Source: an archaeon
Lineage (GTDB): Archaea > Thermoproteota > Thermoprotei > Thermofilales > JAPDKD01
Length of the DNA stretch: 32,256 nucleotides
NCBI GenBank assembly: GCA_029258735.1
Contig: JAPDKD010000118.1
Coordinates: forward strand, 1-32,256
Direction: 5' to 3'
Shown: piece after piece, positions 15,985-23,525 of the stretch
Layout: every line of letters begins with the position of its first letter
Numbering within the stretch: the first letter of the stretch is position 1
Notes under the pieces: generated by a model
The model's input: only the letters and a program-made list of their open reading frames with translations
Databases searched by the model: none
What the model was told of the DNA's origin: nothing
Program-made: the position numbers and the translations under genes

Positions 15985-17205
15985 TCAGGTTAAGAGGTTA
16001 ATTACGAAATTCTTCAGCATCTCTAAGTCCTGAATATATACGAATTCGTTGGGAGCGTGAATATTATTGTCTTGGCGGATTGCTCCAAAAGCCACTACGG
16101 GAATGCCCTTATTGAAGAAGTAGCTTCCATCGTTTCCACCTAACTCGGCTGCCACCTTAACGGGATCCTGAATACCGACACTCTCGTATGCTCGGCGTAC
16201 AGCGTCCTTTGCTTTTTCAACTAGGTTTTCGTCAGTTGAATACCACCCGCGCTGCGCTCCCACGACTTCAATTTCAGCATTGCCTATGCCCAGCCTAGCA
16301 GCGGCCTCATTAAAGGCTGAGTAAAGCTCGTTTACGGCTTCGTCCACATCTTCCTCCGGTATTAATCTAACATCGATACCAGCAATCGCTTCGCTTGGAA
16401 TTCTGTTATGTTTCTCTGCGTCATTTTTACCGAGCTTAAATATGGTGAAGCTTGCTCTTCCCCAAAGCCTAGGAACGGGAGAATTTGGCGGAGAAGGCAA
16501 TTTCGAGAGCTTAGAATACCTTAAAGGCTTATAGGTTCTCGTCAACTCGGCTATAAGTCTAGCCAGCTTTTCCACGGGATTATCTGCTAAGTGAGGATAG
16601 CCAGCGTGTCCCGCTCTTCCTTTTACACGCAGCCATGCGTGAACAACTCCGCTAGCACCGATAGTCAAGTAGTCGGCTCCAGCGTCAACTATCACCGCTT
16701 TATCCCATCTATAGCCAGAATTGAGGAGAGACCTTATCCCGATGCCGCCAACTTCTTCGTCCCCTGTCACGACGATATATGGCTTGTATCGTAGTTTAGC
16801 ACCAGTAATTCTCAGCTCAGAGAGCGCAGATATAGTAGCCACTATAGCGGATTTATCATCGGCAGCACCTCGCCCATACAGCTTTCCGTCAATAAGCAGT
16901 GGGGAATAGGGGTCTATTTTCTTTCCATCTACAATCCAAGGTCCACTGGCTGGCACAACATCGTAATGGCTCACTAGAGCCAGCGATTCTTCACCGTCCG
17001 GTATAGTCGCAATTACGGATGGTATTACATCACCATCATCTGTCTTCACTTCTTCTACAGTAACATCTAACCCGGCCCGCTCAGCCAGATTGGCAACAGC
17101 TGAGGCGGCCTTATCGTAGTTTAGCCTTATAATAACGTCTTCTTCTATGCGAACCTCGGACTTTATGGATACTAGGGTTTTAAGTTCTTCAACCATGTTG
17201 ATCAT
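15985..17205 (-). CDS. M20-family metallopeptidase (ArgE/DapE/carboxypeptidase type)
   Basis: This is a dizinc hydrolase of the ArgE/DapE/ACY1/CPG2 group, which cleaves amide bonds in N-acyl amino acids or small peptides. Zinc ligands visible from the ATG at 17205 are His80 in VSHYDVVP, Asp116 in GRGAADDK (bridging), the catalytic Glu150/151 in GDEEVGG, an Asp in IVDAGADY, and a His in NIHAPNE near the C-terminus. The lid or dimerisation domain is at about 185-300. No signal peptide is seen, so it is cytosolic. In frame, GTG 17214, ATG 17205 and ATG 17196 are possible; the GGTGAT site four bases before ATG 17205 points to that start. Exact substrate cannot be assigned; no biosynthetic partner genes lie nearby. 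Confidence 0.93.
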   Translation of the reverse strand: MINMVEELKTLVSIKSEVRIEEDVIIRLNYDKAASAVANLAERAGLDVTVEEVKTDDGDVIPSVIATIPDGEESLALVSHYDVVPASGPWIVDGKKIDPYSPLLIDGKLYGRGAADDKSAIVATISALSELRITGAKLRYKPYIVVTGDEEVGGIGIRSLLNSGYRWDKAVIVDAGADYLTIGASGVVHAWLRVKGRAGHAGYPHLADNPVEKLARLIAELTRTYKPLRYSKLSKLPSPPNSPVPRLWGRASFTIFKLGKNDAEKHNRIPSEAIAGIDVRLIPEEDVDEAVNELYSAFNEAAARLGIGNAEIEVVGAQRGWYSTDENLVEKAKDAVRRAYESVGIQDPVKVAAELGGNDGSYFFNKGIPVVAFGAIRQDNNIHAPNEFVYIQDLEMLKNFVINLLT

Positions 17206-17341
17206 TGCTATCACCTAATACTTCTATAGGTCTGTGATATTACTTTAATGATAATAACTAAATGCTAAAAGTTGTAGGGTCGCCTTTGCCGGGTGTCATC
17301 ACGGCTTCGTGCTCAGACCACTGAAGGGCGCTCCTCCCCTA

Positions 17342-18616
17342 TTAAACACTAGAGCCAAGTTTTATAATTTCATAGCCTGCCTTTCGAAGCTCCTTAACAG
17401 TAGTTATTCCTCTCGCATCCACTACAACTTGGGCATAAGCTAATCCGTCTTCTCGTCTTTTTAGAAGTTCTAAAATTTCATAGTACTCTGTTACTATAAC
17501 CACGGCGTCTACATTTTCGCCACGCCAGCAGCGATAGCCCATGCGTTCAAGCTCTTCGCAGTTATAAGCGGGATCATAGACGTAGATTTCTCCTCCCAGC
17601 TCTTTGAGGCTCCTAATAATCTTTATAGACGGAGAAAATCGATGTTCACGGACTCCGGGTCTGTAGGCGAGGCCAACTATCAAGATGGAAGAACCGTTAA
17701 CAGGCTTTCTCACCTTATTCAGACCTTTTATAACTAAATTGACGACATGGTACGGCATTGTTTCATTCCTCTCCCTGGCTTTGCGGATAAGATCAAAGCG
17801 CACTCCAAACCTATGCTCGCTATTAAGGATAAAGTAAGGATAAACGGGAATGCAGTGTCCCCCAACGCCAGCACCTGGCCTATGAATATGGCAGTAAGGC
17901 TGCGAGTTGGCCGCGTTTATAACCTCCCACACGTCGATGCCGAGCTTCTCAGCATAGATTGCTAGCTCATTCGCTAGCGCGATATTCACATCCCTATAAA
18001 TACCCTCAAAAACCTTGACTGCCTCAGCAGCCGTAAGGCTGGATACAGTTATAACTCCACGCTTGTTTATAGTTTCATATATGCCCTTTACGACTTCGAG
18101 GGTTTCTGGGTCACTAGCCCCTACTATTTTCGGGTAGCTTTTAGTTATATCCTTAATCACTCTGCCGCTCATCGTTCGCTCCGGCGCATGTGCAACGCCG
18201 AAATCTTTTCCAACACGTAATCCGCTCTCCTTTTCAATCAGCTTTATAATCTTCTCGCACGTGCCAGGAGGAACGGTCGACTCCACTATGAAGATCCCGT
18301 CTTCCTTCTCCTTGAGCGTCTCGGCGAAGATGCGTGCCCAGGAAAATACGCCTTCAAGCCTGGGAACTTTGTTTTCGTCTACGAGCGTGGGAACGAGAAC
18401 CACAGTTAAATCGCTATGCTTTAATGCTTCCATGCCATTAATAGTAGCTTCGAAATTTCCATTATTAAGTACTCGAGATAAAAGTTCATCCACTCCTGGC
18501 TCTTCAGGAAGAACGTTTATTCCTTTATTTATCAGCCTAACCTTTTCCTCGTCGATATCCACTCCGATAACCTTTGCTCCGGCGTGCGCAAAAACAAGCG
18601 CCAAGGGAAGCCCCAT
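17342..18616 (-). CDS. WecC-type nucleotide-sugar dehydrogenase (UDP-N-acetylmannosamine dehydrogenase-like); true start probably upstream
   Basis: This enzyme oxidises the C6 hydroxyl of a UDP-sugar to a carboxylate with two NAD+, making uronic acids for glycans and surface polysaccharides. From the first ATG, motifs are ESTVPPGT (112-119), AHAPERTMSGR, the Lys and Asn in AEAVKVFEGIYRDVNIALANE, and the catalytic Cys255 in GAGVGGHCIPVYPYF, a pattern typical of UDP-ManNAc dehydrogenases. The C-terminal UDP-binding domain has ILIVGLAYRPGVREHRFSPS. At this ATG, however, the protein starts within the Rossmann glycine motif and lacks the first beta strand. In-frame sequence upstream (KIRIAVIGLGK directly before MGLP) restores it, but with no ATG, GTG or TTG before the stop at 18710-18712; see the next entry. 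Confidence 0.9.
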   Translation of the reverse strand: MGLPLALVFAHAGAKVIGVDIDEEKVRLINKGINVLPEEPGVDELLSRVLNNGNFEATINGMEALKHSDLTVVLVPTLVDENKVPRLEGVFSWARIFAETLKEKEDGIFIVESTVPPGTCEKIIKLIEKESGLRVGKDFGVAHAPERTMSGRVIKDITKSYPKIVGASDPETLEVVKGIYETINKRGVITVSSLTAAEAVKVFEGIYRDVNIALANELAIYAEKLGIDVWEVINAANSQPYCHIHRPGAGVGGHCIPVYPYFILNSEHRFGVRFDLIRKARERNETMPYHVVNLVIKGLNKVRKPVNGSSILIVGLAYRPGVREHRFSPSIKIIRSLKELGGEIYVYDPAYNCEELERMGYRCWRGENVDAVVIVTEYYEILELLKRREDGLAYAQVVVDARGITTVKELRKAGYEIIKLGSSV

Positions 18617-18717
18617 CTTACCAAGCCCTATAACTGCTATCCTTATCTTACCATCTTTTAGCGCTCTGCCGGCGCCTTCTCTTCCGAGCTTTCTAATTCT
18701 CGTAGAATTTCACCTAA
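18617..18717 (-). other. In-frame 5' extension of the nucleotide-sugar dehydrogenase with a non-canonical start or frameshift
   Basis: Reading upstream from 18616 in frame gives about 29 sensible residues, ending in DGKIRIAVIGLGK, the NAD-binding strand and glycine loop. The frame stops at 18710-18712 without a standard start. A GGTGA ribosome binding site at 18710-18714 is six bases from an in-frame ACG (18701-18703), and an in-frame ATT follows at 18695-18697. A TATA-like box (ATAAATTT on the minus strand, 18741-18748) predicts transcription from about 18718. Either initiation is at ACG/ATT, or a single-base deletion hides an ATG a few codons before KIRIAVIG (ATG occurs there in the neighbouring frame). 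Confidence 0.6.
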
Positions 18718-18854
18718 ATGGCTATTCTGCGAGGAATGTTAAATTTATGTTTCAAGGTTTCTTCGCAACATAGAAAATCGTTACGGCGTTAAATTTTAGA
18801 GAAACTTCGTATACTAGAGAATAAATTTATCAGCTTAAGGAACAATAAGATTTA

Positions 18855-20045
18855 GTGATTGTTTTGGAAAGTGAAATAGCTGCTCAAACGACAGTGTCAG
18901 TTTCTACGCGCGATGGCAGGATAGTATACATCTCGGCTACAGCGTATGGAACGCCGCAGCCAAATCTAACGGATACATTGACGAGAATAATAAGCGATAT
19001 TGGAAGCAGGCTTGATTATTGGCAACTCTATGGCGACAAATTCAGACTCCAAGTTCTCAGCGAACTCTCAAAATACGGATACAAGGTTGAAAACGTCGAA
19101 GTGGCTGTTTCATACCGTTGCCCAAACTGTGGAGCAGCCATTGAATTAAACCCCGAAGCGATAATATATGTGTGCAAATACTGTGGGTGGAGTGGCGACA
19201 TATTCGGCAAAAACCTCAAAATCTACGTGTGGCCAACGCTTCCACGCCAATCCGTAGAACAACTTGTAAAACGGTTTACTGGAGGAGCAAAAATAGTCGA
19301 AGCGGACTTAAAATACGTTCCATACTGGATATTTAAAGCATCAATAACAGTGAACTATGCCGCAAAAGTGGTTTATAAAGTAAAAAGAGGGAAAAAATAC
19401 GTTAGGCGTGAAGCCAACGTAGGAGAAAAATTCGAAAAAGAGATAGTATACCCATTAGTTGCTAGGCTGAACGCCGAGTTCTACGGAGACCTGGAAATGC
19501 AGGGAAACGTGGAATACAATTTCAGGAAAAAGCCGCCGAAGGAAGTAACAAGCGAAGAGGCAAGAAGCATCGCCCCCTACGTTTTATCTCCAGAAATCTC
19601 CAGAGACGAAGCTAAAGAAATAATAGTTGACGAGCTGGAAGATGTCGGGCTAAATATTGCGAAGGATAGAGCAAAGTCTAGGTTTTCTAACGTCGAATCC
19701 GTTCACGTATATTACTATGAGCCCGAAATCAGGGTATCTGACCCAATTTTAGTAATGGCGCCTTACTGGTTCATAATATACAAAAGTAAGGGAGGAATAT
19801 ACTCTGGAGCTTTTAGCGGAATTGATGGAGACCTACTTAAGCTCGAAGTGCCTATAACGCCTGTAGAGAGGCTCGTAAGGCTCCTAGGGGCTTGGCTTGT
19901 TGCAGCTCTTACAGGGCTGGGAGTAGAATTTTTCCTAAACACTTCGTCGTCGGGTAAAGAATCCATAGTAATAGCGGTAATAGGGCTAGGTTCGGCATTA
20001 GCGTTGACAAAGTCTGCTTTCTCGGAGGCAAAAGTAAGGAGGTGA
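18855..20045 (+). CDS. Zinc-ribbon membrane protein, 396 aa
   Basis: I cannot assign a function. After an N-terminal 85-residue domain, a treble-Cys zinc ribbon is visible: CPNC (Cys89, Cys92) and CKYC (Cys107, Cys110) in the pattern CPNCG-x14-CKYCG. A long soluble region follows with the motif KYVPYWIF, and two membrane helices lie near the C-terminus (about 337-358 and 366-384). The soluble part should be cytosolic if the tail is inside. The start is GTG 18855, about 26 bp after an AT-rich box (AATAAATTTA at 18820-18829), consistent with leaderless initiation. The next gene shares its design (zinc ribbon, FYPYWVYRV motif, two C-terminal helices), so the two are probably old duplicates and act together. 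Their stop and start are only five bases apart. Confidence 0.87.
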   Translation: MIVLESEIAAQTTVSVSTRDGRIVYISATAYGTPQPNLTDTLTRIISDIGSRLDYWQLYGDKFRLQVLSELSKYGYKVENVEVAVSYRCPNCGAAIELNPEAIIYVCKYCGWSGDIFGKNLKIYVWPTLPRQSVEQLVKRFTGGAKIVEADLKYVPYWIFKASITVNYAAKVVYKVKRGKKYVRREANVGEKFEKEIVYPLVARLNAEFYGDLEMQGNVEYNFRKKPPKEVTSEEARSIAPYVLSPEISRDEAKEIIVDELEDVGLNIAKDRAKSRFSNVESVHVYYYEPEIRVSDPILVMAPYWFIIYKSKGGIYSGAFSGIDGDLLKLEVPITPVERLVRLLGAWLVAALTGLGVEFFLNTSSSGKESIVIAVIGLGSALALTKSAFSEAKVRR

Positions 20046-20050
20046 CAGGC

Positions 20051-20962
20051 TTGCCCATTGTTAAGTGTCCTTATTGTGGGGCAGACGTCGAATACGCGTC
20101 GGGCGAAGTAGTTCTAACGTGCCCCTACTGTGGCACGTCCTTCGCGATAGGCGGAGAAGAAATAGAAAGACATTTAATGGGGCGGGTAAATTTCTCAATA
20201 AACGAAATATATAGCATCTTTAAATCTTGGGCTCTAAGGAAGCCTGAAACGCCAAATGATCTACCGCTAAAAGCCCGAATAAAAAACTACCAGCTAAACT
20301 TCTACCCGTACTGGGTTTATCGCGTGAACGTCACATTTACTTATGAGGGCTATGCCAGAAATATACTTGTAAAAGGGCGAGAAAACGAGACGTTCGTGAT
20401 TTCAATTCCTGCTAACAAGAAAATGTACGGCACCCCGCTACAAAATTACGAGTTTAGCTTAAAGGGAAAAGTCTTCTTCAGCTCACATTACGCGAGAAAA
20501 ACAGGGGGAACAATACTAAACGCCGACATTTCGGAAAAAGATGCATGGGCCAACGCGTGGAAAACGATTTTAAACCGAGCTAAGGCTAAAATAAAAATGC
20601 GAGGAGTAACTGGTCTAACTCTCGAAATACAGAACTACAACATAAAGGACAAGTCTTTTGTTCACATTCCAATTTACCAAGTAACATACACTTACAATGG
20701 CGGAGAATACCCGTTCCTTGCCGACGCCTCAGATGCGCGCATAATGTATGCTGAAATACCTGTGGGAACAGGCTTTCGTATGTTGGCGCTAGGAGGGGCT
20801 GTCGCCTCGCTGGTTGCTGGAATAATTATCTCAATAATCGGAATACAAGCAGACCTACCAGTTTTCGCAATAACTTCTTTCATAGGTTTTCTAGCAATAG
20901 CAGCCTATAGTGCATACAAAGGTCTTTTACGAAAATTAGTATCTAAAAAATTCTACGTCTAA
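20051..20962 (+). CDS. Zinc-ribbon membrane protein, 303 aa (partner of the preceding gene)
   Basis: This protein begins with a zinc ribbon (CPYC and CPYC pairs in KCPYCGADV and TCPYCGTSF), followed by a soluble domain with YQLNFYPYWVYRVNV, the same PYW motif as in the preceding protein, and two C-terminal membrane helices (about 240-262 and 265-288). In the soluble domain HIPIYQVTYTYNGGEYPFLADA resembles the corresponding segment APYWFIIYKSKGGIYSGAFSG of the partner. The full anti-SD complement GGAGGTGA (20038-20045) overlaps the previous stop and lies five bases before TTG 20051, so I choose TTG over the GTG at 20042 that lies within the site itself. Function is unknown; a metal-dependent membrane complex of two related subunits is my inference. 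Confidence 0.85.
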   Translation: MPIVKCPYCGADVEYASGEVVLTCPYCGTSFAIGGEEIERHLMGRVNFSINEIYSIFKSWALRKPETPNDLPLKARIKNYQLNFYPYWVYRVNVTFTYEGYARNILVKGRENETFVISIPANKKMYGTPLQNYEFSLKGKVFFSSHYARKTGGTILNADISEKDAWANAWKTILNRAKAKIKMRGVTGLTLEIQNYNIKDKSFVHIPIYQVTYTYNGGEYPFLADASDARIMYAEIPVGTGFRMLALGGAVASLVAGIIISIIGIQADLPVFAITSFIGFLAIAAYSAYKGLLRKLVSKKFYV

Positions 20963-20990
20963 TTTTCCATTTTTAATTTCTTAAAATGCT
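20963..20990 (+). terminator. T-rich transcription terminator after the zinc-ribbon gene pair
   Basis: Immediately after the stop are several T-runs (ATTTTCC, ATTTTTAATTTC), the typical archaeal intrinsic termination signal. There is no hairpin. Confidence 0.35.
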
Positions 20991-21080
20991 TAAACTGAAT
21001 AGTTGTTAGAAAGCAGTATAGCTATCAACTTCAATGCCAAGATGGGGAAGAGGATTTACAGCATTAAAATAATACAAAAG

Positions 21081-21106
21081 GTATTAATACGCATGGTCAA
21101 ATATGA
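21081..21106 (+). promoter_or_regulatory. Promoter and candidate operator of ABC exporter locus B
   Basis: TCAAATATGA (21097-21106) is centred about 24 bp before the ATG at 21125 and fits an archaeal TATA box for leaderless initiation. Directly upstream is a perfect 10-bp palindrome GTATTAATAC (21081-21090), a candidate operator for the small winged-helix-like protein encoded first in the operon. Confidence 0.35.
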
Positions 21107-21124
21107 GAGCGTAGGTGCCATTCT

Positions 21125-21454
21125 ATGGAGTCTCTAGGGTTGGTGGAAAAGTTCATAATCGGATACATACAGCATGAGAATTTCGGAAGAATATACATAA
21201 TGACCAGCACGGGTGAATCTCCCGAAAAAACGGTGGCAAAATTAATAGCCGATGAAATAGCAGCTGATGACAAAGTAAAAATAAAAATTGCACCTAAAAT
21301 CGAGGCGGCTTTAAAGAAACTCCAAGAGTACTGGATGATACAGGTAAGCGGATACGAGGTAAAGTTCACAAGCTATGGACAACAAGTAGCTAAAGAACTT
21401 GACAAACAAACTTACCTCAAAATTAAACAGCAAGTCTCCCAAGGAAAACTCTAA
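21125..21454 (+). CDS. Small winged-helix-like protein, probable regulator of ABC locus B
   Basis: This 109-aa protein has no recognisable family signature. The C-terminal two-thirds look like a winged helix: helix PEKTVAKLIADEI, a second helical stretch IAPKIEAALKKLQEYWMI, and a wing pattern VSGYEVKFTSYGQQVAKEL. The last resembles the usual strand-turn-helix ending of archaeal winged-helix regulators (GYxLTxxGxxxAKEL). It has no membrane helix. It is the first gene before the ABC ATPase, 16 bp ahead, mirroring PadR at locus A, so a repressor or sensor for the exporter operon is likely by context. The ATG at 21125 lies about 24 bp after a TATA-like box. Confidence is good that it is a gene, moderate for the role. 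Confidence 0.75.
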   Translation: MESLGLVEKFIIGYIQHENFGRIYIMTSTGESPEKTVAKLIADEIAADDKVKIKIAPKIEAALKKLQEYWMIQVSGYEVKFTSYGQQVAKELDKQTYLKIKQQVSQGKL

Positions 21455-21470
21455 AAATAAGAGCTGGAGA

Positions 21471-22415
21471 ATGAGTCTAGAGTACGCTGTCGAAACAGTT
21501 AATTTAACGAAAGTTTTCGGAAACTTTAAGGCAGTAGACAATCTTAACCTAAAAATAAGGAAGGGAGAAATCTTCGGGCTACTCGGTCCTAATGGCGCAG
21601 GTAAAACAACCACAATACGCATGATACTAGGGTTAATAAAACCCACAAAAGGAGTTGTCCGAGTATTCGGGATACAGGTTGAAAAAGAGCGAAGAAAAGT
21701 GCTAAAAATGACTGGCTACATGCCGCAAAGATTCAGCCTTTATGAAGATTTAACAGTCGAAGAAAACTTAATGCTCTACGCCCTACTCTACGGGTACAAC
21801 AGGAGAGAAGCAAGGGAAAGAGTTAAGGAGCTTTTAGAAGAACTTTTTCTAGAGGAGTTTAAAGATAGGCTAGCTGGCAACCTTAGCGGCGGAATGAAAC
21901 AAAGACTAGCCCTAGCAGTAGCTCTAGTTCACAAGCCAAAACTAGTAATAGTAGATGAACCAACGGCAGGTGTTGACCCGCCGCTCCGTAGATATTTCTG
22001 GAAATACTTTAAAGACCTGAATAAGCGCGGAGTAACAATAATAGTCACAACGCACTACATGGACGAAGCCGAAAACTGCGACAGGCTGGCACTAATATTC
22101 AGAGGAAGAAAAATAGCTGAGGGAACCCCGCTAGAAATAAAAAGGCTAGCCTTCGGTGGCGATATCATAGAAATACTTCTGGAAGCACCTTCCCCTCCCA
22201 AACTAGAAGGTATAGAAGGAGTAAAGAAAATACTAGAAAGCGAAAGATACAATGGAACTGTATCAATAAAAGTACTTGTAGATGATGCATCATCACGACT
22301 AATTTCAATAGTAAAAAGGTTAGAGTCCAATGGAGTAAAGGTAGTACGTGGATCTCAAGTTTACGTTGGACTTGAAGACGCATTTATTAAACTAATAGGG
22401 GAGCAAGCCCAATGA
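21471..22415 (+). CDS. ABC-2-type exporter ATPase
   Basis: This 314-aa cytosolic ATPase drives the ABC-2 permease encoded next. The N-terminal nucleotide-binding domain has Walker A GPNGAGKTT, Q-loop YMPQRFS, signature LSGGMKQR, Walker B LVIVDEP with the D-loop GVD, and the H-loop His in VTTHYMDEAE. The last 70 residues form a small C-terminal domain with ferredoxin-like spacing. The family is that of CcmA/DrrA/NatA-type exporters of drugs, lipids or polysaccharides; substrate unknown. The reading frame continues upstream to 21399, overlapping the previous gene, but that stretch is a low-complexity Lys/Ser/Asn sequence and GGAG stands just before ATG 21471, so I take ATG 21471. The stop overlaps the permease start (ATGA). 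Confidence 0.93.
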   Translation: MSLEYAVETVNLTKVFGNFKAVDNLNLKIRKGEIFGLLGPNGAGKTTTIRMILGLIKPTKGVVRVFGIQVEKERRKVLKMTGYMPQRFSLYEDLTVEENLMLYALLYGYNRREARERVKELLEELFLEEFKDRLAGNLSGGMKQRLALAVALVHKPKLVIVDEPTAGVDPPLRRYFWKYFKDLNKRGVTIIVTTHYMDEAENCDRLALIFRGRKIAEGTPLEIKRLAFGGDIIEILLEAPSPPKLEGIEGVKKILESERYNGTVSIKVLVDDASSRLISIVKRLESNGVKVVRGSQVYVGLEDAFIKLIGEQAQ

Positions 22416-23524
22416 TACTTACAGCACTAATATACAAGGATATCAAGCAGCTTCTACGAGATCCCAAAACGTTAGTAATGGTGCTCTTAATGCCAGTAAT
22501 AGTTCTAGTAATGTTTGTTGCAGGCTACGGTGGGCCAGGAGGCAACATACCCATAGCTGTAGCCAATCTAGATGGTGGCACTATCTCATGGCGACTAATA
22601 AGTGAGCTTAAAAGAGCAAGCGCTATGGGTCTGGGAAGCTTCGAAGTAGTTAAAACAGCCTACACGTTCGAGGAAGCCTACGACTCCGTAAGGAAGGGAG
22701 AAGTCTATGCAGCAATAATAATACCAAAAGGATTCACCGAAGAAGTTTTTCTAGGAAAGGAAACTCAGGTAGGCATAATCTTAGACGCAAGCTATGCGGA
22801 CATCTCCGAAAGAGTTTACAGAGTGCTCGTACTAACAATGCAGGGATTCCAGCAAAAAGTCACGGAAAAATACGGGGGTTTTACCTTTAACATATACAGA
22901 GTAACCATCTATGGGCCAGAAGTATCGAAAATCGACGCCTTTCTAGGCGTGGTCATGAGTGTCCTCTTACACTTAGTGCCTATGAGCCTCATAGCCGTAT
23001 CTATAAGCAGGGAACGCGAACGCAGAACATTTGAGCAGCTCATAATGACTCCCATATCAAGCTACGACATTATTATGGGAAAGCTCCTGGCATACATGAT
23101 AGTAACTATGGCCGACACTTTCCTCACGCTCGGCCTCGCAGTCTACGTCTTCAAGGTTCGTGTAGTAGGCTCTTTTCTCGATTTAATGGTAATATCCTTT
23201 CTAATCCTAATATGCTCCCTAAGCATGGGTTTGCTCATCTCAGTTCTATCAAAAAACCAGCTACAAGCTTATCAGATGGCCATATTCGCCTTTATACCAT
23301 CAATGCTATTCTCAGGCTTCATTATGCCAGCAGAACTCCTATCCCCTAAGGTAAAAATAATCAGCAAGCTTTTACCTCTATACTACTTCCTTAAAGCATT
23401 CAGAAACATACAGATAAGAGGCTGGACACTGTACGACAATATCTTCGACGCCTTAATGCTTATAGGAGAAACAATAGTCTTTCTTTTAACGGCCATAAAG
23501 CTCCTAAAACTAAGGGTTGAATAA
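22412..23524 (+). CDS. ABC-2-type transporter permease
   Basis: This 370-aa membrane protein is the partner of the preceding ATPase. It has an N-terminal helix (about 20-42), a large extracytoplasmic loop (about 45-175), and five further helices (about 180-202, 225-247, 253-277, 287-305 and 342-365). The segment SRERERRTFEQLIMTPISSYDIIMGKLLAY is the classic ABC-2 motif with the ExxxGT-like turn and RERxxxTxExLxxTP pattern. Two copies would form the pore. The start overlaps the ATPase stop by four bases and the stop is separated by one base from the next gene's ATG, so all three are co-translated. Confidence 0.93.
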   Translation: MILTALIYKDIKQLLRDPKTLVMVLLMPVIVLVMFVAGYGGPGGNIPIAVANLDGGTISWRLISELKRASAMGLGSFEVVKTAYTFEEAYDSVRKGEVYAAIIIPKGFTEEVFLGKETQVGIILDASYADISERVYRVLVLTMQGFQQKVTEKYGGFTFNIYRVTIYGPEVSKIDAFLGVVMSVLLHLVPMSLIAVSISRERERRTFEQLIMTPISSYDIIMGKLLAYMIVTMADTFLTLGLAVYVFKVRVVGSFLDLMVISFLILICSLSMGLLISVLSKNQLQAYQMAIFAFIPSMLFSGFIMPAELLSPKVKIISKLLPLYYFLKAFRNIQIRGWTLYDNIFDALMLIGETIVFLLTAIKLLKLRVE

Positions 23525-23525
23525 C

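Noticed and set aside
17215-17341. Possible box C/D RNA on the minus strand between the peptidase and dehydrogenase genes (CTGA at 17313-17316, GTGATGA at 17297-17303)
   Set aside because: The two motifs occur in D'/C' order, but I find no matching upstream C box or downstream D box. A 4-bp CACG/CGTG hairpin alone is not enough.
21399-21470. N-terminal extension of the locus B ATPase
   Set aside because: The stretch is Lys/Ser/Asn low-complexity, overlaps the preceding gene, and the ATP-binding domain begins properly from ATG 21471.
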